Shown piece by piece: positions 1 to 12,000 of a DNA stretch of 64,000 bases. The stretch is taken from contig JALIZF010001914.1 in the NCBI GenBank assembly GCA_029948255.1, positions 868,001 to 932,000 of the forward strand, written 5' to 3'. The stretch's first letter is position 1; every line of letters starts with the position of its first letter. This DNA comes from Telmatactis stephensoni. Taxonomy: Eukaryota > Cnidaria > Anthozoa > Actiniaria > Isophelliidae. A model generated the notes under the pieces. It did not search any database. It saw only the letters and a list, made by a program, of their open reading frames with translations, and was not told where the DNA came from. The position numbers and the translations under genes were made by a program.

Positions 1-327
1 GGTGGCTGCTACGTGTATGTGTATGTAAATTTGTATGTAAATGTGTGATTGTTCAATTGTCTCATAATGAAAGCGCCCTTGTAAATCTTCGACTCGATCA
101 CGTTGAGCTGCGCCCTTCGTAATTCAGCACTTGGCTGCGAGGAAGGGCGATGGGCTACCCCAAATTTATTTATTTATTTTAGCATATTTCATCACTTCAG
201 TCTCAGTCACACTAGGAATTGACACACCTCATTTTCCTGAGAGAGCACCACTCTACTTGCAGGTCATACACTGTATACATTGAGCATTTATTCCATTCCA
301 TAACTAGTATTATGTATTTTGTTGCAG

Positions 328-3300
328 GAAACCAAGAACGAATGTGCAGGAAAATTGTAGATGTAGTACAGTTTATAGAGACTACTATTAAAGGCAAGTA
401 CATTGTTCTATGGTATAACTCCCAATGCTCTCTGACGTTAAGTCATGAGGTAGAAAGAAACATTCTTTTATACTTTCTATAAAAGCTACAGTGCTATACG
501 TTAGACCACTTCCATCCCAATAGGCTTACTATCTGTAACAAACAATTATTAACTTAATGTAATTGTGCTGAACATCAGCTCCAATGGACTTGTGATATCA
601 CCCGGAATGCCAGAGATTGGCTTGCATTACCTTTCATTAATAATTTAATACTGTATCTAGAAGGATTACTTGCCAAACCTCTAGAACACTATGCAGGGAT
701 GTGCTGTTCTTGATGAGGTTTGAATGAACCCATTTGATTGATGCAGCCTAAGCCAACCAAATAGATTTCCGCCTTGTGCTCCAGTCTACAGGTTCCTAGG
801 TCAAATGTCAGGTATTATGAAGTTAGTTAGCAAATCCTGTTATTATGAAGTTAGTTAGCAAATCCTTCATTGTTATTGAATTTAGTACAATCAGTGATAT
901 ACTGAGGTTGTTTTTGAGAATAGTGGGAAAATCTTTCTTGTTTACAATGAAAATGCATCATTACATCATCAAAACACAGTTATCATTATAAATAAATATT
1001 GACCAATAGTAGGCAATGTTAGAACTTGCTTAAAAATAACAACCAATCAAAAGCCATGTTCAAAACCCTGACTAAAATCATATAAACAACTTTTCTATTG
1101 GAATAGCTGCATCAGTCAACTGGTGCAGAATTCCAGAGGTTTGGCAAGCAATTCTTCTCAGATAATTATTATTAATTTATTGACAAAATGTAATACGCAA
1201 GCCCAATCTCTGGCACTCTGGGTACTGTCATACTGATTGGCCCATTAAAAGGACTCTCAAAACAATGTACACAACCAATCAACAACCTACAGTTGGTATT
1301 TTAATTTACTGTCTATGATGTGTTATTACAATCCAACTCTGATGATTAATTGCCATGAGGACAACAGATATCTTCTGAGACAGTCTAGTTCATAAGTCAT
1401 GTATAATGAAGTGTTGTACTATAGCTACTTGATGCTGGTATTGTCTACTTACAGATATTACAACAAACTGTATATCAAAATTAACTCTGAAGAATGGTGA
1501 AAAGAAAATGTTTAATGGCCATGTACTAGAACCATTGGTGCATCTTGTTGAGGTACTGTTTTGTTGTTATCTTCTACTCTGCTCAACAACCTTACACCGG
1601 CCTACTTTGGTGGTATCACTGAGATTTCATAGGAAAACCTTTTCCATGGACACTGATGGTGATCTCAGGATATCAAAACATTTGCTTCTACGTTGCCATT
1701 GATAATTATTAGTTTTTACTTGCAATGGAAAAACCTGTAATTAAAAGTAATAGTTTTTTAATGACATTTTCCATTTTCCGTAGTGTGATTGAACTAATTC
1801 TCTAACAGAAATATCTGTATATAGTTTGTGAGCTTGTCACTTGTGATAATGATGTTATCTTCTTTAACAGTCTCTCAGCCACTTGGTTCTCTTGGCATCT
1901 GTGTCTTGTACATTACTGCACAAAGTTACAACTACAAAAAAAGCAAAAAAGGCCACAAGTGCACACTTGGTGAGAAACTGTTGTTAGTTATATTATGCAT
2001 TGTAGTATATTTATATTAGGTATATTATTATACTAGGTATATTTATACTGTTGATGTACATACTTATAACATGTTTTTTTGCACTGTAGCCATACATGCT
2101 TGAAATCAGAGCGGTATTCAAGTTAGAGATATATTTAAAAATCATTATTATATAACTATGACATAATTTTACCAAATAAGGATGAGAGAACTAAGCAAAT
2201 ATGAGGCTGCATTACATGCAGTATTACATAGTTGAAAACTGGTTCGCCATTTTTTTGTTTTTGGAAAATAGGGGAACTAAGAAGCAGTTATACATATATA
2301 ATAAGTCCTTATTATTAAATATTTCCTGCTACCTCATGTTGTACGTTACGTGATTGTTCATGTGATAACCGGTTGTAAAGTGGTTTTCAACGTGTTTGTG
2401 AATGTGACTGCAAGCTAATTGTTGTTTGTTGAAAGTGCCTAAATCCTGATTGAATGACAGGCTAATTTAGTCTTTTTTGACTTCATACTTTCAGGTGGAC
2501 TTGAGAAACTCATGTAAAAGCTACATTGACACATTGAAGTCATCCACTGCCATGCTTTATTCTTCAATAAGTGAAATCCAAGTCACAGAATTATCAGCTG
2601 AACTATTGGAATTGAGTCTCATGGAAGTGGATAAGGAGGTAAATTATTATTGAAATACTGCAGAACTGAATGTAGGCAAATCCTTTTGTTCAACAGTTTA
2701 ATACCCAAGATTCTTGTAATTAATATCTGACCAATAATACATGTAACAACAACAACTCTAACAACAACAAAACTAGATAATAAGTAAATGAAAGAAAAAA
2801 TTATCTACAACTTGTAACAATTAATAATTAGGCAAAAACTAAAGAATTATTATCTAGAAATCTTGAAAATAATCAGTCAATAAGGTCCTAGGATGGCGAG
2901 AATTTTCTAGGATGTCTAAATACTGTAATCCCCATGTTATGCAGTGTCAATATTCAAGGATGTTCTTAATTGAATCCCTTTGTTTTTGCTTCCATATTGT
3001 TTAACAGTACATCTGGTTCCACATGGAATTCAGTTTTGGTAGATTTTGTGCATCATGATTGGTTGAGAACTGTGCATGATTACCGTATTTACTCGAATAA
3101 GCGCCTCCCCCGAATAAGCGCCCCCTTTGGACAAAAAAATATTAATAAGCGCCTCCCCCGAATAAGCGCCTCGCACCTTGTTATAGTATACTAATACCAG
3201 TACTGTTGTAGTAGTATATAACATTTATATTATTGATATTAAGAGGAAAGCATACTTTGACAGTTGTGTATGCGTTTCCTCCCGCTGAGTAAGCACCTCC

Positions 3301-3863
3301 CTCGAATAAGTGCCTCCCCCGAATAAGCGTCCCGTTTTAGACGTGAAAAATTTAATTAGCGCCGGGGCGCTTATTCGAGTAAATACAGTACTGTAAACAC
3401 ACACATAGATGACATCATTGAATCTGCATGCTCCCTGATTGGCTAAAATGTTTTGATGATATTCTATAAGGCAAATAGATTCCATTTTTCAGTGGGTCTG
3501 TACTTTAACAGAGATGCACAGAAGACGTCAAAATGTGGTGAGAATAACGGTCATCCCACTCGACTTTGTTTCATGATATACTTTTTTTCTCACCACATTT
3601 TGATGTCATCTGTTCATCTATTAGAGTACAGATGCACAAAAAATTGGAAAATATTTGGCAACTAAATACTGTTATGAAAGATGAAATAACCTAGTGAGGC
3701 TACTGTTAGTTAGTTTTCCAAATTTTGTTTCTGTTTTCAGACTCAATCTTCTGTGGCCACTGAAATCTGGGAAAAACTTCAAACCAGCTACACTGATTCG
3801 ATTAAAGAAATTAAAGAACTTTTAAACTCAAAGGTCAACTTTGCAAAGACACTACACCTTTGA
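328..3863 (+). CDS. NAA25: NatB auxiliary subunit NAA25, C-terminal exons (5' end outside window)
   Basis: Five exons join in frame: 328-393, 1455-1552, 1871-1969, 2495-2638 and 3741-3863, ending in TGA. They encode about 176 residues of a helical C-terminus. NAA25 (Mdm20 in yeast) is the non-catalytic TPR scaffold that anchors the NatB catalytic subunit NAA20 at the ribosome, where it acetylates N-termini beginning Met-Asp, Met-Glu or Met-Asn. The match rests on the family's C-terminal pattern: a hydrophobic helix, a lysine-rich stretch (TTKKAKKA), a segment with LLELSL, and a final helix with LQTSY and EIKELL before a short end. The upstream exons lie left of the window. The first intron has a GC donor (AAAG|GCAAGT) instead of GT. 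Introns contain a foldback element (601-1222) and a mariner-like MITE (3083-3388). Orthology is from remembered family pattern, not a search. Confidence 0.78.
601..1222. repeat. Foldback element with about 95-bp arms in a NAA25 intron
   Basis: The left arm (601 to about 695) and the inverted right arm (about 1126-1222) match in order. The termini read CCCGGAATGCCAGAGATTGG and, inverted, CCCAGAGTGCCAGAGATTGG. The interior is AT-rich with no coding potential. It is a non-autonomous DNA element; I found no clear target duplication, so the superfamily is unassigned. Confidence 0.6.
3083..3388. repeat. Mariner-like MITE with GTATTTACTCGAATAAGCGC termini
   Basis: The inverted ends are C(C/T)GTATTTACTCGAATAAGC, directly flanked by TA on both sides (3081-3082 and 3389-3390), as expected for Tc1/mariner. 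Just inside each end is an array of short copies of CGAATAAGCGCCTCCCCC. It sits in the last NAA25 intron. Confidence 0.65.
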
Positions 3864-3878
3864 CAAAATTGATGAAAA

Positions 3879-3889
3879 AATAAAATAAA
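3879..3889 (+). promoter_or_regulatory. Polyadenylation signals of NAA25
   Basis: Two overlapping AATAAA hexamers (3879-3884 and 3884-3889) lie 16-26 bases after the NAA25 stop codon. They are the most likely cleavage signals, which would give a very short 3' UTR. Confidence 0.5.
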
Positions 3890-4183
3890 ATTCAAAGAAG
3901 AATTTTACACATGCAAAGGAATCTAAATGGAATTACTGAATTTTTTTAAAAAAGTATCAAATATATTTTCACAGTTCTTGTGCATTTATTTTCCCATTTC
4001 CTTAGACATTTAATTTTAGAATTTGAAAAAAAGCAATTTAAAGAATGCAGTAGCCTGCATTCATGGAAGGGAGGAGGGGAACTAAAGGGGACTAAAGATT
4101 CTGTTGCAACATCAAGATGTCACTATTTTACAAGGTGAATTATTGTTTGTGCAACCTGTGATGTTTAGCCTAGTGGTTTTCAG

Positions 4184-4567
4184 TAGTGATGGAAGCATTA
4201 GCTGAAGTGGAAGCATAAGACCCTTATGTTCTCATGAAAACAACTCAGTGGAAGTGGAGACAAAAGCCTCATTTTAATGCTAATGAATTATCTTTGCATG
4301 CTAAATTTAATTAATTAATGCTAAATTAAATGCTTAATTTTACCTCCAAAGAGAATTTCTGATTGGTCTGTACTTCTGTCTCTGCTTCCACTTACATAGT
4401 TCTGGTTTTCACATCGACATACTGTAAGTAACAGAAGCAGAAACAGCAGCATATAAGAGAATGGAACCATTCCATTCCTTTTGCTTCTGATTCCATCACC
4501 ATTTTTTTTGAATTTCATGATGGAAGACTGTATTATGCTTTGGCCTCTGCTTCTGCTTCCATCACTA
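4184..4567. repeat. Foldback element with TAGTGATGGAAGC ends
   Basis: Left TAGTGATGGAAGCA and right TGCTTCCATCACTA are inverted. Both are followed inward by degenerate copies of a GAAGCAGAAGC motif. It lies downstream of NAA25. The ends resemble hAT termini but no 8-bp target duplication is evident. Confidence 0.5.
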
Positions 4568-5239
4568 GCAAAAAACGTCTTTACTTGTGGGGTCAAACCT
4601 TGATAAGTCAATATATCTTTGTTTGAACACCAAACATACTTTATACCCCTTCCCCCTTCCTCATATCAACAAACCAGGAATGTCTGCAGTGTAGGCAGAT
4701 GTATCAAGAATTGGACATGAATTGGACATGGTTGTCAGTGCCATACCAGTGACATAAATAGGATGAAGAAAGAATTCTGAAATGAACTAAATCTAGGAAT
4801 TAATTGGTTTTACAGCATGTGCCAGGTCATTTTATAAATTAAAGCACATTTTGGTAGACGATTGGTTTGTGCAGATGAGAAAATTGTATAAAATTTCATG
4901 TCATAGAAAATTTGTTACAGAAAATATGTGTATGTAGGACCTTTACATGACTTGTAAACAGCACAAACCATGGTTGTTAGTTCCATATCCTTACTAACAA
5001 TAGTTTGTGTCATGTGTTTCACAGTCATATGCTATTTACTGTACAAACGTGATGTTGAATACCAAGAATGATGTGAACAACAATAGCAAAAATAAATTAA
5101 ATGAACAATGTAAAGTTGTAGCTTTATTCATGAGAAAACAGAAAATCATGTTATTCTGAAGGATTTTTTAAATCAGCAGGAGATTTGTCCTGATTTGCAT
5201 GCAACTTGGATATTCTCTGTGAAAAATAACCTTTATTCT

Positions 5240-5418
5240 GAAAATATTGGTAAAACATGATCTAACTAAACTAGAAGTTTGATATAAAATATTCATGTCC
5301 GACCTTTAAGGGCATAAAATACCTTTAGTTACCTTTTATTTCACCCACTCATATTTTATATAATTATTTCTTAAATCAAACTTCTAGTTCATTTAGGTCA
5401 TGTTTTACTAAAATTTTC
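5240..5418. repeat. Palindromic foldback MITE, 179 bp
   Basis: The arms pair almost end to end: GAAAATATTGGTAAAACATG at the left matches the inverse of the right end, and the inner parts pair through AACTAGAAGTTTGAT / ATCAAACTTCTAGTT. Only a short central loop remains. Confidence 0.6.
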
Positions 5419-5713
5419 AAATCAAGATAAATATGATTGTGGCTGAGAAAGCTGCGTTAAACCATGTGGGATCCACACAGCAAACATTGTACACATTGCA
5501 TGTCACTTCAAAATGTAATTTGCTGAAATCGGCATGCACCTCATGCACCAGTATAGTTAGTAAGTTATCTAATACAGAATTGCACCATCAGTCCATTGTG
5601 AGAACAATTTTTGAAATAAAAGTGAAATACCAACAACTCAATCTCTCTGTCCCCATTACATTTGAGCATTAACAGAGACTACAGCTTTTAGTGCAACATT
5701 GCTGTCTAATTAT

Positions 5714-5896
5714 CAATTAGACAACAGAAAGCCGCGCCCCCATGGCGTTACAGACGCACGAGAGAAAATATAAAGAACAATTAACAAACGTAAGAGTGGC
5801 ACGAGGCGTAGGCGACTCTAGTTTATTAAGAGTTCTATATATTTTCACAAGTGCGTCTATAATGCAATGGGTAAGCGGCTTTCTGTTGTCTAATTG
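5714..5896. repeat. Foldback MITE with CAATTAGACAACAGAAAGCC ends
   Basis: CAATTAGACAACAGAAAGCC at the left is repeated in inverse at the right end. Internal parts of the arms (ACGCAC, TATATTTTC) also pair. About 180 bp, non-coding. Confidence 0.62.
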
Positions 5897-6166
5897 ATTT
5901 ATAACAGAGCAAATAGTTCATAGATTTTTCAGCCAATCAGAGCGCGCGTTATATGTGTCGCCATCTTAAAAACGATTTGAAAAAGACGGTGATGAAGATA
6001 GTACGCACGCAGTGCAGCCCATGGGCAAATAGTTCATAGCTTTCTGGCCAATCAGAGTGTGCGTAAGATTGTAGCTATGTTATAAAAGTTGGTGTATTGC
6101 CATTTGTCAAGGTATCCAAAAGGGGTATGTACCATTTGGTCCTATTGCTTTTTATAGACAGGTCTA

Positions 6167-6560
6167 CCCGGGGGGGGGGGGGGACTCCATTGTAAAACGA
6201 TCGGGTATGCTCGTCGGAAATTTTCAAAAATACCCCTAAAAGATACCGGAAGTCTTTTTAAAAGGGCGTGGCCAGACGATTTTTTAACCCCTAAGAGATA
6301 CCAGCGATAACAAGCTAATGAACATTTATTGTTATGAACACAAAATTTGATGGTCGACACGCTTTTGTTGGGTAAATTTCTTCCATTTGAGAACAAAATA
6401 TTAAGCAATGGGCTCTTTTGATATCCTCAGAGAGACCAGGAAATGCTAAAACTCTAAACGTCAATTTTAATACCCTAAAAGATACCAAATCGCTGATTTT
6501 TACCCCTAAGAGATACGACGAGCATACCCGATCCTTTTACAATAGAGTCCCCCCCCCGGG
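6167..6560. repeat. G-tract hAT-like MITE with 8-bp TSD
   Basis: The element begins CCCGGGGGG and ends CCCCCCGGG. Inside, each arm carries GGGTATGCTCGTCG or its inverse and an ACCCCTAA-type motif. The 8-bp sequence CAGGTCTA directly flanks both sides (6159-6166 and 6561-6568), a hAT-type target duplication. Related copies lie at 19032-19357, 19800-19990 and 29832-30168. Confidence 0.72.
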
Positions 6561-6809
6561 CAGGTCTATTGTAACACAAGCAATGAAAGCAGAAGTGAAG
6601 CAACATACATGTACACAGACTGAATGTTGCATTTCTCACCTATATGGGTGTCAAAGGACACAACTGCATGAGTTTGTATATTCGATTATAAGCATTTACT
6701 AGTTCATAAATTGTCATACATAGCTAATTTTAATGTCTCGTTTTTACTTACACTAAATTTGTACAGGTTATAATAGTAATCTTTGTATAATTCTGTTGAG
6801 CTATTAAAT

Positions 6810-6946
6810 TAGAGCGATAACACTTAAACCGTGAAATAACTTAGTAACTAAATAGAGACAAATAGTAGCAAAACCCTTTGTTTTCTATTGTTTCATTAGT
6901 ACTTTTTAGTTAGTACTTGTTTCACGGTTTTAGTGCTATCGCTCTA
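6810..6946. repeat. Foldback MITE, TAGAGCGATA ends
   Basis: TAGAGCGATAACACTTAAAC and its inverse TTTTAGTGCTATCGCTCTA bound a 137-bp hairpin with CGTGAAAT / TTTCACGG further in. It is 3 bp from a second foldback with related ends. Confidence 0.65.
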
Positions 6947-6949
6947 TTC

Positions 6950-7106
6950 ATAGAGTGATTTTCACCGGACTGTGAAATAGTTACTAAGCTAATAGACACT
7001 AATAGACTCTGCACCCATTGTTTGCTTTTGTTGCAATACAACTATTAGACACTATTAAACACTGACTATTAGTAATTGTTTCACAGTCCGATGAAAATCA
7101 CTCTAT
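6950..7106. repeat. Foldback MITE, ATAGAGTGATTTTCA ends
   Basis: The left end ATAGAGTGATTTTCACCGG and the inverted right end CCGATGAAAATCACTCTAT frame a 157-bp element. GGACTGTGAAA / TTTCACAGTCC pair inside. A close relative with the same AGTGATTTTCATC end is at 43034-43168. Confidence 0.65.
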
Positions 7107-8657
7107 TTTTTAATTTACTAATCAACTAATTAATGTATATATTACAATTATACTAAGTTATATTATAATTTGTTACATACTGCATTGTTTTAGTAATATT
7201 CAGTAAGTTTACACCTAGCACAGGGTTGTTAGATCACGTACAACTTATTCTTTCATTTCCAAGAGGTCTTGAGATCACATCTGGAAAATTTACTAATTTA
7301 CTAAAATGGAGACCAAAGAGACAAAATATTTAATTTTAACTTGGTTTGTTGTTTTACAAGTTAGAGTAGTCAAAAACGTGCAGTACACTTGAAGAAACAA
7401 CAAGCAGGCCCCACAGGTGTTCCAAATATGGGTCTAAGATGTCAAAGTGATCACCATATCTGAAGTTTGTGAACAAAATTTAGTTTGAGCAAGGTATGGG
7501 ACAGTTGGTCTTTATTTTCCACAAACTTGGGAGGTCTTAATTTTTAGCAAAGACCTGTTAGAAATAAAAACCTCTTCTCTCATTCTTATTACACTAACAG
7601 CAGTTTGCTGCCCTCAGAATGAGGTCTTTACTAATAAGTAACAAGACAACTCAGGCCCCCATTTCACAAAGGAAATAACTAAAGGAAATTTGAAAAACTA
7701 AACAGTTGACAAAATGAGAAGAAACACCATTAGGCACTAACATTTGAAAAAGGTAAAATACTAGTAAATTGTTCGAAAAGCATCAAATTTTTGGATTTGT
7801 GAGTACTCATAAGTTATGCATGCTGTGAAACGGGGGACTAGAAGTGAAAGAATAGGTGTGTTCATGACAGTCTATATTGACTATGGAAGAAGAGTCAGCA
7901 ACAGTCACTAAACTTGATAACAGGGTTCCCTATACCTTTTGCATGAATCGTGAATGACTGATTTATTTTGATGTGAAATGTGATTAATAAGGCCTAAAAT
8001 CTTTTTGCATCCATGTGAAAGCAAAGTTTTGAATTTTTTTGTTAATGTGAAAGATATTTTTTAATTATCTGTGACACGTGAAAAGACCAAATATTTTTGC
8101 ATGATCTCATTTTGCAAAGGGGTATATGGGACCCTGTGAAAATAACTTCAATTCTGTGCTCTGCTAATACTTCATATATAGCTCTAAAAATCTTAATTAT
8201 GGTAATATACATTTGTAAGTTATTATTTTTACAGATCATATATTTCTGGTGATGTTTTGTTTTTACATATATGTAGATTTGTTTAAGAAAAGAAATTGAA
8301 GACAGCTGGCACAAGATAATTATTACAATGTTATTATATGTAAAATTCATGAATTGTTTTGCTGTCAAGCTGACTGACATACAAATAATATCAGGTTTTA
8401 TGTAAAAATGAACCATAAATTGCAATAACTAAAAGCAATACTGATATTCACTCAAATCTAACTGGTGAGCTAACATCCCTTGAGGACTGCGAGTCCATTT
8501 ATTTAACAGCAAATTGTTTCACTAAAGCTGTCACTTATATTTTCCTGGCATTAATATTAAGGATAAATTATTTGGCATTTCTTTTTGACATATCCATATT
8601 TAATATGTTCCCTTTTTTCTTATAAGTAAATAAATATCAACTGAGCTGCTTAAGTTC
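7107..8657. other. Intergenic spacer, nothing recognised
   Basis: AT-rich sequence between NAA25 and INPP5K. A minus-frame 127-codon open frame here (8425-8042) has no splice context, no recognisable motif and low-complexity composition, so it is not called. No RNA gene was seen. Confidence 0.5.
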
Positions 8658-8841
8658 TACCCTGGTCCCAGAGGCGATTTAATGGTTCCGAAAGGGGGCA
8701 AAGAAGAAGTAGGTAGAAGAAGGTGAAGAGAGAGGAGAAGAAATTGTGATTTTTTTCTCCCCCTCTTCTCCTTTCTCCTTCCTTCTCTCGCCCTTTTCCT
8801 CCTATTAATCGCTCTTATTAATCACCTCTGGAACCTGGGTA
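8658..8841. repeat. MITE with 9-bp TSD CTTAAGTTC
   Basis: The imperfect terminal repeats are TACCCTGGTCCCAGAGGCG and, inverted, TACCCAGGTTCCAGAGGTG. The 9-bp CTTAAGTTC is repeated on both sides (8649-8657 and 8842-8850), as for Mutator-type insertion. The centre is a purine-rich arm facing a pyrimidine-rich arm, which could fold. Confidence 0.72.
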
Positions 8842-9092
8842 CTTAAGTTCCAAAAAGAATGAAATATCTGCAAGATTTGTATCTGCACTGAGTAAGAATT
8901 ATAAAAGATCATATATATAGGCATCGTCTTTTGATATAATTGATGTTATTAATTTTTATATAATCAACAATGTTCCTGGATGAAGCAGAAAGCATACGAT
9001 AATATAATTCACTGGAGTCACATAAAGCAACCTACAGTATAGCTCCCTTTACAAAGGCCATCTGCCTAAGATGGAGTTTACTTGGTGTTACT

Positions 9093-12000
9093 TCAGACAT
9101 CTTGTTGAGGCTGCTCAACTTGAACGTCCACAGGATCTTTGTCTTCATCTCGAGGTGGCAAAATCTAAGGACCAAACAATTCTAAGTTAATCCTCAAACA
9201 GGACCAAATCAAGGAGGCTCATTTAACAAGTTCAAATTGAAATTCAAGTATAAAATTTAAGAAATTGTTATACCACACAGTCAAGCAACTGGGATTAGTT
9301 GAAAGCACATCATGGTCAAGTACCCAAGTCAAGTGAATTGTAGTTCTAAGTTTCAATTAAAAACAAATCATCTGGAGACTTGTAGAGAATCTTGATAGAA
9401 AGCTTTTCTGCAATATCGATGAGGGTCTTTTTCCAGTTAAGTTGTAGTCTATATATAGCTACCCACCTGCAGTGGGAGGTTTTGTAATTCTCCACATTGA
9501 TTTCACCCCTATAAGCCACTACATACATGTACCTTTTGCTATTGTACATCTAGTTAGTGCTAGTTGAAATCAAGTTTTAAAATTTCAACAATAATTCTCT
9601 GTTTGAATCCCATTTCATTCTTGGGCTAGGGAAGTAGGAGATTGGGGGGGGGGGGGGAGAGAATATATGTAACCCCCCTTCCTACTTTTTGCCTCTTGCA
9701 AATGTTTAAAATTTCCTTCTGCCAGTGAATACTTTTTTAGTGCAAATAAACAGTTGTAAATATATGGTGATAATTAAAAGGTGTTATCCCCAATAATTGT
9801 TTCAAGATGGAAGAAAATGAAAGAAAACGACCTGCAGTGATTTCAAGATATTTCAACTTCTACCAAAAGATGTTTAGCCAAATGAGAGAAGATTAATTAG
9901 TGAGGCTGTCAATATTTGTCGCCTGTCATGCATGGCCATGCAAAGTACCACTGGTGAGCAGTCTTTTTTTCAGCCAGAAGAATGGACCTGAGATGTGTTT
10001 TTTTAATAATGTATTACAAGACAGTGAAAATGAGATATGAATTAAAATAGATCAACATTTACACTCTGGTTATCATGGCACATGGGGATTCATTCTCTTA
10101 CCCCTGATGTTTCTTAAATAGCTCTTTTAAATTGTAATAGTGTTCTATCTGTTTCAGAGATATGTTCAAGGGTGTCATGCCCTCCTGTATAAATTGTTCA
10201 CGCAAACGAAGGGGTCCCAAGTATGCATATCACTTGCATGCTTCGAGAGACATCCCTGAATTCACAAGCCAGATTCAACAACCTGACTATGCTTAGCATA
10301 CATAATGAAAAAAAGGACAAATTATGTTTGGTTCCTCTGCCGAAGTGTTTGATGACAGTGTAGCAACAAACAAACAAAAAACAAAAAAAAAGCTACAAGA
10401 AAAATTGGATATTTCCCTCCTTCCAAAAATTGCACTCCTACATCTCTGTCACCATTTATTAGTATCAATGTATTTCTTACCTCAAAAGGGTCAGAGATAG
10501 AGATGACTGCCTCCATTTTATAGCTGTAGTAAGCCATGATGTAATGACCAGCTTCTTCTGGTAGACAGTCAAAAAGCACAGCACATCCATTATCTCCATA
10601 CTCATCACCATCACCTACGGCCCACTCATACATTTCATAATCCCACAGATGATGAAAACCAACCTAGAACCATAAAAATACTATTTCCAACTCATTCAAA
10701 ATCTGCATTACTAAATAAATATCATTATAAGTAATTAAAGAAAATCATAAATTCTTGAAATTACTAGTAAGAAAAGTGGGAATTCAAATGTTCTGGAAAA
10801 AAATTGCTAGTTAAGGTGGCTCACAGTAGTTTTTCATTCACTGTTTCAACATTTTATTTTAATTAGGAATAAATCAACCAAACTTGTATGTTAAATTTAT
10901 TGAAATCATGGCTTTTGTACCAGATATTAGTTGTACTGATACGTTACACTGATAAGTTTGTGTAAATCTATTATCAAGTTACTGGCAATTATGATTACTG
11001 GAAACCCTCTATTAAATCTTGCTTTTTCAAATTGCAAATCAAATTGCTTTTTTGCTTGTTTTTTACTGAACAGTATATTTATTATTGAAACAGTTCTTTT
11101 TGAAAACCAGCGCGCACGTGCACTTCAAACCAGTTTGAAGCCTTCAGATGTCATACAGGGCTGAATACGCAAACCAGATGTCTAAACAGTCCTTTTTGCA
11201 AATCAGCGCACGCGCAGGAAAAAGAAACTGGTTTGAAGCTTTGACATCATACATGGCCGAATATGCAAACTGGATTTCTAGAGGGTATTACCGTCTAATA
11301 TTGGCCCTGAAACGATACCTTATTTGGTCAATTTACGTCACAATTGTATAATAAATAAGCTTACAGTATTTTTTGCTATATCCGACTTGTCCATCATTAA
11401 TTTTAATAATATGAGTACAACCATCTTACCCTGTAAAGTCCTATCCAATCCCAACTGTATGTTTTATAGTTCTTAACAACATACACACAAAGACCATCCT
11501 AATAACAATCACAACTCATAATTAGTACTCTCTAGTCTCCTCTAGATCTATCTATTGCACAATAATTTATTAGTACTCTCTAGTCTCCTCTAGATCTATC
11601 TATTGCACATAATTAGTACTCTCTAGTCTCCTCTAGATCTATCTATTGCACATAATTAGTACTCTCCAGTCTTCTCTAGATCTATCTATTGCAAATAATT
11701 TATTAGTACTCTCTAGTCTCCTCTAGATCTATCTATTGCACATAATTAGTACTCTCCAGCCTCCTCTAGATCTATCTATTGCAGTCTCCTCTAGATCTAC
11801 CTATTGCACATAATTAGTACTGACTCTAGTCTCCTCTAGATCTACCTATTGCACATAATTAATTAGTACTCTCTAGTCTCCTCTAGATCGAGATCTATAT
11901 CTATTGCACATAATTAGTACTCTCTAGTCTCCTCTAGATCTATCTATTGCACATAATTAGTACTCTCTAGTCTCCTCTAGATCTATCTATTGCACAATAA

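Noticed and set aside
8042..8425. 127-codon minus frame
   Set aside because: Low-complexity Ile/Lys/Tyr-rich translation in AT-rich spacer; no splice partners.
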